Positions 8,244 through 13,384 of a stretch of 13,384 bases of DNA are shown here, piece after piece. This DNA is from Planctomycetes bacterium UBA1662 (GTDB taxonomy: Bacteria; Planctomycetota; UBA8108). Location of the stretch: positions 1 to 13,384 of the forward strand of contig DCKY01000217.1 in NCBI GenBank assembly GCA_002320775.1, given 5' to 3'. Position numbers and translations under genes: made by a program. The notes under the pieces are model-generated. The model was not told where the DNA came from and searched no databases. It worked only from the letters and a program-made list of their open reading frames with translations. Numbering within the stretch: the first letter of the stretch is position 1; each line of letters opens with the position of its first letter.

Positions 8244-9794
8244 TTGAATCGCTTTATCGCGCCGATCATTATCTGTCTGGTAGGCTTCGCGTATTCTCTT
8301 CCGGGTTTTTCCCAGGAGGGAAAGCTGCCTGAACCTCCGCCGCTTGAGCAGGAGGAGACGGGCAAGCTCATCAAGAAGCTCTTCAGGTCCGAGTATTCGA
8401 AGAAATCCACCTCCGCGCGGCGTGACCTTGCCAAGGTGCTTCTCTCCAAGGCCAAGAGGGAGAAGGCTGATATGGTCGCGAGGTTTGTCCTCCTCAAGGA
8501 AGCTATGGATCTTTCCTCCCGCAGCGCCGACCTGGAGACCGCCCTCGGGGCCTATTCCCTGATGGAGGATGGCTACCTGATCAATCCGGTCCAGGTCAAA
8601 GAGGGGCTGCTGACAGCCTTTCCAAGAACCAAGTCGCTCATCACCGAAGAGACTGTTTTCGATGAGTGGATGAATCTGGTTGACTTTGCGATTCGGGTAG
8701 ATGATTACCCGACCGCGGACAAGTTTGCGGGTCTTGCCCGTAAGCGGGCCTCAAGGGACAAGCTTCTCCAGGGTATTGCCAAGGACAAGGAGAAGTATAT
8801 CAAGGTGCTCGAAAAGCGCTTTGAAGAGATCCAGCCGGTCATCGAGAAGCTCGCCGGAAATCCGGAGAATGTCGAGGCCAACGGCGTTGTAGGAGAGTTT
8901 CTTTCTCTCTACAAGCGCGACTGGAAATCCGGCATGCCGATGGTGGGCAAGGGTCCCGAAGGGGAGCTCAAGGAACTGGCGGCTGCGGAGTTCAATTCAC
9001 CCGGTGTTCCCCTGGAGCTCCAGGGGATCGCTGACGGCTGGTGGAAGCAGGCGCAGGCGAACAAGGACCTCGTTCGGATCAGCTGCCTGATGAGGGCGGC
9101 TTATTGGTACGGCAAGCTTCTTGCCGGCCTCGAGGGGCTGAGCCAGGTTCGGATCCAGAAGAGGCTCGCTGAGATTGAAAAGGAAATCGGGACGGTCCGT
9201 GGAGTCAAGCTTTCGGAATTGCAGGTTCTCTGCTACCAGGACAGGCGCTGGAAGCGGCACCCGCTCGAGAAGCTCTCGCTCGCTCGCCGGGGGGAGGCTC
9301 TGGCCGCCAAGAATACCTCAGGGATCTGGCGTTACGCGCTGCTGAGCTCAAAGAGACTGCTCAGGGGCGACTTTTCGGCGACGGTTAACGTGTCGGGGGG
9401 GCGCTGCGTGGGTCTTACCTCCGACGACATGCGCTCCAAACGCCTCGAGGTCGAGCTGAAGTCCGGCTGGAACCGTGTTCGGATCGAGCGCGTGGGTAAG
9501 AACCTCAGCTTCTCGATTAACGGCAAGCCCGTTAAGTGGAAGGCCGGTGAATACCAGAGCTACTACGGTGAGGTGAACCCGGAGCAGACCTCCTATCTTT
9601 TCGTCTCCATCAATGCCGGCCAGCAGTGTTCGGTTCAGACCATCGAGATCGAGTCCAACACCGTGGAATACGGCAACGCTACCGCAGCTGATGACGACGA
9701 CGATGACGATCGACGCAGAGAAGGCGAAGACGAAGGCCGCGGGCGGGATGATGGCCGTGGACGTTTCGGCGGCCGGGGCCGCGGCCGGAATTGA
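8244..9794 (+). CDS. Exported helical-repeat protein with jelly-roll-like domain and Asp/Arg-Gly tail
   Basis: A 516-residue protein from TTG 8244; the frame is open back to ATG 8067 (575 residues) but the ribosome binding site fixes the later start. The signal peptide is residues 1 to about 23 (NRFIAPIIICLVGFAYSLPGFS). Residues about 30-310 are helical and charged, with a Lys-rich start, VLLKEAMDL, LYKRDWKSGMPMV, GWWKQA and AAYWYGKLL. This matches my memory of a planctomycete-restricted family of unknown function that resembles TPR-type helical repeats. Residues about 360-470 look like a beta-sandwich of the LamG/DUF1080 type (GWNRVRIERVGKNLSFSINGKPV). Residues 483-516 are low complexity: seven consecutive Asp, then acidic and Arg-Gly-rich sequence to the stop. 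It follows the CotH gene by 196 bases in which I see no convincing promoter or terminator. The function is unknown; a cell-envelope or polysaccharide-associated role is inference. Confidence 0.82.
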   Translation: MNRFIAPIIICLVGFAYSLPGFSQEGKLPEPPPLEQEETGKLIKKLFRSEYSKKSTSARRDLAKVLLSKAKREKADMVARFVLLKEAMDLSSRSADLETALGAYSLMEDGYLINPVQVKEGLLTAFPRTKSLITEETVFDEWMNLVDFAIRVDDYPTADKFAGLARKRASRDKLLQGIAKDKEKYIKVLEKRFEEIQPVIEKLAGNPENVEANGVVGEFLSLYKRDWKSGMPMVGKGPEGELKELAAAEFNSPGVPLELQGIADGWWKQAQANKDLVRISCLMRAAYWYGKLLAGLEGLSQVRIQKRLAEIEKEIGTVRGVKLSELQVLCYQDRRWKRHPLEKLSLARRGEALAAKNTSGIWRYALLSSKRLLRGDFSATVNVSGGRCVGLTSDDMRSKRLEVELKSGWNRVRIERVGKNLSFSINGKPVKWKAGEYQSYYGEVNPEQTSYLFVSINAGQQCSVQTIEIESNTVEYGNATAADDDDDDDRRREGEDEGRGRDDGRGRFGGRGRGRN

Positions 9795-9813
9795 TTCCCT
9801 GATCCCCGGGGAA
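9795..9813. terminator. Small hairpin between convergent genes
   Basis: TTCCC (9795-9799) pairs with GGGAA (9809-9813) directly after the stop of the Asp/RG-tail gene. The 53-base gap to the end of the dehydratase gene is where a shared terminator is expected, but the stem is short and lacks a T-run. Confidence 0.25.
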
Positions 9814-9847
9814 CTTCGCGCCAGCTTCTTCCTGGTCGCTCGACGAT

Positions 9848-10822
9848 TCAGGTCGCGTTCAGTATCTCGCGCAGCTGCGCGGTTGAGATGTTACCGCCGC
9901 TGAACATCACGGCGGTTTTCTTCCCGGCGAGCCTGTCCTTGAGCTTCAGGGCCGCCGCGAGCGCCGCGGCTCCCGAAGGTTCGGCAAGGTTGCGGGTCTT
10001 CTCGATCAGGATTCGAACGGCCTCGTTCATCTCTCGCTCGCTGACGAGGACAAAATCATCAAGGTGCCGCCTGAGCAGATCCTGGGTCAGCTCGAAGGCG
10101 CAGCGAGTGGCCAGCCCCTCCGCCTTCGTCGCCATCGGCGCCTCGACCAGCTCTCCCTGTTGCCAGGAGAGACAGGCCGCGGGCGCCTCCTCGGCCTGGA
10201 CTCCGATCAGCTCTGTTTTCGGACTCAGGCTTTCGAGCACGAGCCCCGCTCCCGCGGCCCCGGTTCCTCCTCCGATCGGAACGATCAGCGCGTCGAGGTC
10301 CGGTTGTTCCTCGATGATCTCGAGTGTACAGGTCGCGACCCCGGCGATCAGGAGAGGCTCGTTGGCTGAGTGAATATAGCGAAGACCTTCTGCGGCGCTG
10401 CGGCGTTCAACCTCCTCGCGAGCGTCGTCAAAATTTTCGCCGTGGAAGACAAGCTCGGCGCCCAGCGCGCGCATCGAGTCTACCTTCGAGGGATTGGCTC
10501 CCTCGGGTACGGTGATGATGGCGCGCGTCTGGAAGAGCCGCGCGGCGTAGGCGATCGACTGGCCGTGATTGCCGGTCGAGGCCGAGATGACCCCGCGCAG
10601 CCGGTCTTCCTCGCTGAGGCGGCTGAGGATGTTGATACCTCCTCTGACCTTGAAGGCGCCGGTGGGCTGGTGGTTCTCGTGTTTGACGATGAGCTCAGTC
10701 CCGGCGAGGGCCGAGAGCTCGGGATAGGAGCCTAAGGCGGTGCGGGGCAGCCAGGGACGGATCTTCTCGCGAGCGCTCTCTACATCTTCAATGCTGGGTT
10801 GTTTGAGACCCGGGTTCTTCAC
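9848..10822 (-). CDS. PLP-dependent threonine/serine dehydratase
   Basis: A 324-residue cytoplasmic fold-type II PLP enzyme, expected to deaminate L-threonine to 2-oxobutanoate or L-serine to pyruvate. The PLP lysine is K58 in PTGAFKVRGG, followed by STGNHGQS (82-89), the phosphate-binding glycine loop GGGTGAAG (184-191), KAEGLA, EPSGAAALAA and the terminal SGGNIS (308-313) that contacts the cofactor ring. There is no C-terminal ACT regulatory domain, so it resembles the short catabolic type rather than the long, isoleucine-regulated biosynthetic IlvA; I therefore give no symbol. The frame also has a GTG at 10864 (338 residues). I prefer GTG 10822 because AAGGA precedes it by 8 bases, while 10864 has no recognisable site. 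It converges on the upstream exported-protein genes and diverges from the dockerin/beta-roll gene, with no evident functional link to either. Confidence 0.9.
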   Translation of the reverse strand: MKNPGLKQPSIEDVESAREKIRPWLPRTALGSYPELSALAGTELIVKHENHQPTGAFKVRGGINILSRLSEEDRLRGVISASTGNHGQSIAYAARLFQTRAIITVPEGANPSKVDSMRALGAELVFHGENFDDAREEVERRSAAEGLRYIHSANEPLLIAGVATCTLEIIEEQPDLDALIVPIGGGTGAAGAGLVLESLSPKTELIGVQAEEAPAACLSWQQGELVEAPMATKAEGLATRCAFELTQDLLRRHLDDFVLVSEREMNEAVRILIEKTRNLAEPSGAAALAAALKLKDRLAGKKTAVMFSGGNISTAQLREILNAT

Positions 10823-10960
10823 TACAGCGTTCCTTGCGCGGCCATCTTTCCCTTTGTCGCTCACCGGGCATGATACCCCGATCAGCTTTTCTTTTGCACC
10901 CGTGTCCGTTCGAGTCTGTTTTCGCGGCTGGCCGGGGCCTTATCTCTGGATTCTGAAATG

Positions 10961-10993
10961 TTGGGAAGGTGGGGAAAATTAACGGGGTATAAT
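10961..10993 (+). promoter_or_regulatory. Probable sigma-70-type promoter of the dockerin/beta-roll gene
   Basis: A perfect TATAAT lies at 10988-10993. The best upstream hexamer is TTGGGA (10961-10966), four matches to TTGACA but spaced 21 bases, longer than ideal, so the -35 is uncertain. Transcription would start near 11000 and leave a leader of about 95 bases. The rest of the 10823-11095 spacer shows no gene or convincing riboswitch. Confidence 0.5.
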
Positions 10994-11083
10994 GGAGATG
11001 CCGGGTCAGCAGGCGTGAATGAAGGAAGATCCTGGCAGGTGCCACGCCGTACATTTGGTTCCGGAACTTAGAATAATCCGAAA

Positions 11084-11095
11084 AGGAGTAATCCT
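11084..11095 (+). promoter_or_regulatory. Ribosome binding site inside a small hairpin
   Basis: AAGGAG (11083-11088) ends 7 bases before ATG 11096. AGGA (11084-11087) can pair with TCCT (11092-11095) around a GTAA loop of the GNRA type. The stem is only four pairs, so any effect on ribosome access would be mild. Confidence 0.5.
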
Positions 11096-11995
11096 ATGAA
11101 ACGCATGATTCTCTTCGCTCTCTTTCTCAACGCGGCGATCCTCGGGGTTATCGCGCTTGAGCTGGTAGCCCTTGCCGGCGGTGATGATGATCCGACCGCC
11201 GCGGTGAACGGCGATACCAACGGTGACGGCGCGCGGGATATCGGCGATGCGGTCTACCTGTTGCGCTGGCTTTTTAACGGAGGGGATGAGCCGGTGCCAG
11301 TCGCCTGCGCCCAGGCCGGTCCGGTTCTTACGGCCGAGCAGGCCGAGATACTCAGCCATCTGAGCCTGGTCCAGATTCCGATAGATAACCAGGGAACCCT
11401 GGCGCCCACGATTCGCATCACGGGAGTCAACCTGCAGCTGGTCAACGGCATGGGCTCGAGTTGGGGGAACGATGCCGGAAATGTCTGGGATCCAAGCACC
11501 CATCGGACCAATGGCCGCGGCAACCTGGTCATCGGCTACCAGGAGAATCGTACAGATGATGGAGTCGGCGATACCGACGACAGCAACTACAGGACCGGGT
11601 CCCACAACCTCGTGGTGGGCGCGATGAATAATTACTGGAGCTGGGGCGGACTGATTGTCGGCGCTCGCAACGCCATGGGCGGCTGGCTCTCAACGGTGGC
11701 GGGAGGTTACAACAATATCGCCAACGGCGAGGCGGCCGTTGTTAGTGGAGGAGACAGCAACTACGCCATTGGAAGAGCGGCCACGGTTAGCGGCGGCTGG
11801 GGAAACTCGGCGGAGGCCAGGGGTTCTACCGTATGCGGCGGCGGAGGCAACTTCGCCTACGGAGAGTTCTCCTTTATTGGCGGCGGCCGCAACAACACAG
11901 CCCATGGCGATCACTCGGTCGTCGGGGGAGGGAGCAGGAATACCTCCAACAGGGATATGGGCTTCCTGATTGGCGGCAACAACGTCAACGACTGA
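11096..11995 (+). CDS. Secreted dockerin-like plus beta-roll repeat protein
   Basis: A 299-residue protein with a strong ribosome binding site. The signal peptide is residues 1-27 (cleavage after ALA). A single dockerin-like calcium loop and helix follow: DTNGDGARDIGD at 40-51 with D40, N42, D44 and D51 as ligands, then AVYLLRWLFNGG. Two-loop type I dockerins normally carry a second copy, absent here. Residues about 83-125 (ILSHLSLVQI, IRITGVNLQLVNG) form a linker domain I recall from many planctomycete and deltaproteobacterial proteins. Residues about 140-199 contain looser 14-residue repeats (NLVIG, NLVVG, LIVG), and 200-289 hold six 15-residue repeats with GG and N-x-A-x-G motifs, like the left-handed beta-roll head of YadA-type adhesins. 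A short cap, FLIGGNNVND, ends the protein. No membrane anchor or coiled coil follows, so this is not a trimeric autotransporter. A surface or extracellular structural or adhesive role is inferred. Confidence 0.88.
   Translation: MKRMILFALFLNAAILGVIALELVALAGGDDDPTAAVNGDTNGDGARDIGDAVYLLRWLFNGGDEPVPVACAQAGPVLTAEQAEILSHLSLVQIPIDNQGTLAPTIRITGVNLQLVNGMGSSWGNDAGNVWDPSTHRTNGRGNLVIGYQENRTDDGVGDTDDSNYRTGSHNLVVGAMNNYWSWGGLIVGARNAMGGWLSTVAGGYNNIANGEAAVVSGGDSNYAIGRAATVSGGWGNSAEARGSTVCGGGGNFAYGEFSFIGGGRNNTAHGDHSVVGGGSRNTSNRDMGFLIGGNNVND
11693..11962 (+). repeat. Six 45-bp repeats encoding 15-residue beta-roll units
   Basis: The units start at residues 200, 215, 230, 245, 260 and 275 with no insertion or deletion. 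Each opens with two hydrophobic or Thr-Val residues followed by a GG pair, then carries an Asn and usually Ala-x-Gly near its middle. The DNA copies are diverged, so the repeat is visible mainly at protein level. Confidence 0.85.
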
Positions 11996-12015
11996 GCTTC
12001 AGACGGAGAATGAAA

Positions 12016-12057
12016 AAGCCGGGGTCCGTCGTCCGCGATGACGGTGGACCCCGGCTT
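12016..12057. terminator. Bidirectional terminator between convergent genes
   Basis: A 42-base hairpin with an 18-pair stem (16 Watson-Crick and 2 G-U) and a 6-base CGCGAT loop. TTTT at 12060-12063 serves the plus strand, and the A-run at 12013-12017 gives a U-run for the minus strand. It lies 20 bases after the stop of the beta-roll gene and 19 bases beyond the stop of the alcohol dehydrogenase gene, so it can end both transcripts. Confidence 0.92.
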
Positions 12058-12076
12058 GATTTTCTCCAGGCCGCGC

Positions 12077-13156
12077 CTAGTTTTTCATGAGAGGCTTGAT
12101 CGCGTTGCCCTCGCGGTCCTTGACCTTGCGCAGCGAGTCGCCGAGCTCCTCGAGCGCGAAGCTGTAGCTCTGGATCGGCTCGACCCGGACCTTGCCGCTG
12201 TGGAGGAGGTCAACAGCTTCCGGCCAGGTGTCCGGCGCCAGCCAGGAGTAGCGGATCGTCATGTCCTTGAGCATGCACTCGATACCGCTGACGCTGTGGA
12301 CGTCATCGTCGCCGGGAAGCCCGAAGATGACGACCGTCGAGGCCTTGCCGGCAGTGTCAACGCCCGACTTGATCGCCCCGAGGTTGCTGGTGGCGAGGAT
12401 CGTGCGGTCGGAGAGCTCGCCATCGTTGTTGTCCTGGATGAACTGTCCGAGATCCTCGACGTAGTTGGGAGACTCGGGGTCCCTGGTGTTGGCGATGAGG
12501 TCGGCGCCGAGCTCTTTGCCGACATCGAGACGCTCGTCCCGGGTTCCCACCAGCAGGACCTTGCCGGCTCCGTAGACCTTCGCCATCTGGACCATCATGA
12601 TTCCGATCGGGCCGGGTCCGAAGATGGTGACAAACTGGCCGGCCTCGATGTTGAGGTTCTTGACAGCGTAGAGGCCGCAGGCCAGGGGTTCGGCCGAGGC
12701 CGCGATGTCGAGGTTCATGTCCTGGGGGACCTTCACCGTCCAGTACCAGTGCGAGGCGCAGTATTCGGCGAAGCCGCCGTCGACCGACACGCCGACCACG
12801 GTTCCGAGATCGACATTGGAGAGCCCTTTCTGGGTCCAGGGAGAATCGACGTCAGATTGCACCGGGTTGACGACAACGGGGTCGCCAACGGCGAAGCCGC
12901 CCTTTTCGGCCGCTATGTCGCCAACCTTAGCCACGATGCCGGAGAGCTCATGTCCGAGTACCAGGGGGCCCTTGCCGGAATCTGTTCCGACCGAGCTCTT
13001 GCCGAAGTAATAGGCGACGTCCGAGCCGCAGATCCCGGTGGCGTGCACCTTGACGAGCACCTGCTCTGGGCCGATCTCGGGAACAGCCTTTTCCTCAAGG
13101 GTCATCTGCTCCGGCTCGTAGAAGACCTGGGCCTTCATCATTTCAGGGACGTCCAT
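12077..13156 (-). CDS. Zinc-type alcohol dehydrogenase (medium-chain dehydrogenase/reductase)
   Basis: A 359-residue cytoplasmic NAD(P)-dependent oxidoreductase of the sorbitol/threonine/alcohol dehydrogenase superfamily; the substrate is not predictable. ATG 13156 is preceded by AAGGAG (13165-13170) at 8 bases. The GroES-like domain covers about 1-150: C43 in GICGSD, H69-E70 in GHE and E156 in AEPLACG are the expected catalytic-zinc region. The Rossmann fold starts at GPGPIG (180-185), followed by the second strand LLVGTRDERL, which lacks the acidic residue usual at its end in NAD-specific members, so cofactor preference is open. The segment between about 95 and 133 (VVVNPVQ to FAEYC) lacks the four cysteines that bind structural zinc in classical alcohol dehydrogenases. 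The gene stands alone, with a promoter-like pair upstream and the shared terminator downstream. Confidence 0.92.
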   Translation of the reverse strand: MDVPEMMKAQVFYEPEQMTLEEKAVPEIGPEQVLVKVHATGICGSDVAYYFGKSSVGTDSGKGPLVLGHELSGIVAKVGDIAAEKGGFAVGDPVVVNPVQSDVDSPWTQKGLSNVDLGTVVGVSVDGGFAEYCASHWYWTVKVPQDMNLDIAASAEPLACGLYAVKNLNIEAGQFVTIFGPGPIGIMMVQMAKVYGAGKVLLVGTRDERLDVGKELGADLIANTRDPESPNYVEDLGQFIQDNNDGELSDRTILATSNLGAIKSGVDTAGKASTVVIFGLPGDDDVHSVSGIECMLKDMTIRYSWLAPDTWPEAVDLLHSGKVRVEPIQSYSFALEELGDSLRKVKDREGNAIKPLMKN

Positions 13157-13240
13157 GACGTATTCTCCTTAAAAGTTCTATTGTCGCTGTTGAATTGATT
13201 TCGCGTTTCCGTGCGCCCTCTACCAGGGGGCGGACCGACT

Positions 13241-13270
13241 ATCCTAATACCCATGGCACTCGGCATTCAA
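13241..13270 (-). promoter_or_regulatory. Possible promoter of the alcohol dehydrogenase gene
   Basis: On the minus strand TTGAAT (13265-13270) and TAGGAT (13241-13246) are separated by 18 bases, each matching four of six consensus positions. Transcription would start near 13234, giving a leader of about 78 bases that begins with a small GC-rich inverted repeat (13214-13232). Confidence 0.4.
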
Positions 13271-13305
13271 GAGGGCAGCGTCTACGAGTTCGCGGTTGGC
13301 AAAGA

Positions 13306-13342
13306 AAAGAGCCGTCCTTCCCGGGGGAAAGGACGGCTCTTT
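13306..13342 (-). terminator. Rho-independent terminator
   Basis: AAAGAGCCGTCCTT (13306-13319) pairs perfectly with 13329-13342, a 14-bp stem with a 9-base C/G-rich loop. Reading on the minus strand the stem is followed by TTTTCTTT, a good U-tract; on the plus strand only TTT follows. It fits the end of a minus-strand gene whose stop would be about 20 bases upstream. Confidence 0.8.
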
Positions 13343-13362
13343 GAATTCATACTGTCAGCAGA

Positions 13363-13384
13363 TCAACCGTCGACCTTCGCCAGC
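13363..13384 (-). CDS. Possible last codons of a minus-strand gene
   Basis: On the minus strand a frame entering from the right edge reads LAKVDG and stops at TGA (13363-13365), about 20 bases before a well-formed minus-strand terminator. Only six residues are visible, so no product can be named. The call rests on position and the terminator alone. Confidence 0.35.

Noticed and set aside
10865..11095. Possible riboswitch or small RNA in the divergent spacer
   Set aside because: No recognisable conserved riboswitch core or strong multi-stem fold could be seen; only the promoter and ribosome-site hairpin are supportable.
12038..13198. A 386-codon open frame on the plus strand opposite the alcohol dehydrogenase
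   Set aside because: It is wholly antisense to a gene with clear family motifs, starts inside the terminator hairpin and gives an unrecognisable product; GC-rich codon use leaves such frames open.
13253..13384. An ATG-initiated plus-strand frame open to the right edge
   Set aside because: It reads through a perfect 14-bp terminator stem and has no ribosome binding site.

Overview
The window is a GC-rich bacterial chromosome segment that looks planctomycete-like. The clues are large Sec-exported multidomain proteins with dockerin-type calcium loops, LamG and lamin-tail modules fused to a CotH-type kinase domain, a short dockerin/beta-roll protein, and a helical-repeat exported protein of a type I associate with Planctomycetota. 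Lineage is inferred from architecture only; there is no rRNA or other marker gene here.

Layout. Positions 1-306 hold the 3' end of a plus-strand gene, probably a GDYXXLXY-family protein, followed by a short spacer with three 21-bp tandem repeats. Positions 513-9794 carry three large plus-strand genes for exported proteins: a GH2-family glycoside hydrolase with a C-terminal LamG domain, a 1593-residue CotH protein ending in a two-loop dockerin, and a 516-residue protein with an Asp-run plus Arg-Gly-rich tail. A minus-strand PLP-dependent threonine/serine dehydratase (about 9848-10822) converges on them. A plus-strand 299-residue protein (11096-11995) has one dockerin-like calcium loop and six 15-residue beta-roll repeats, with its own -10 box and a strong ribosome binding site. 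It converges on a minus-strand zinc-type alcohol dehydrogenase (12077-13156) across a bidirectional terminator. The right edge holds another terminator and probably the last few codons of a further minus-strand gene.

How the genes fit together. The exported set (GH2, CotH/dockerin, Asp/RG-tail protein, dockerin/beta-roll protein) looks like a cell-surface or extracellular polysaccharide-handling group whose members share LamG and dockerin modules. No cohesin partner, transporter or dedicated regulator is in the window, so a shared pathway is inference. The dehydratase and alcohol dehydrogenase are ordinary cytoplasmic metabolic genes with no evident link to it.

I see no CRISPR array, transposase, integrase, tRNA, rRNA or recognisable riboswitch. 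The most distinctive points are protein-architecture details: a LamG domain nested inside a duplicated beta-sandwich-like module, the unusual acidic/RG tail, and the single-loop dockerin on a repeat protein. I do not see a clearly new defence or mobile system.
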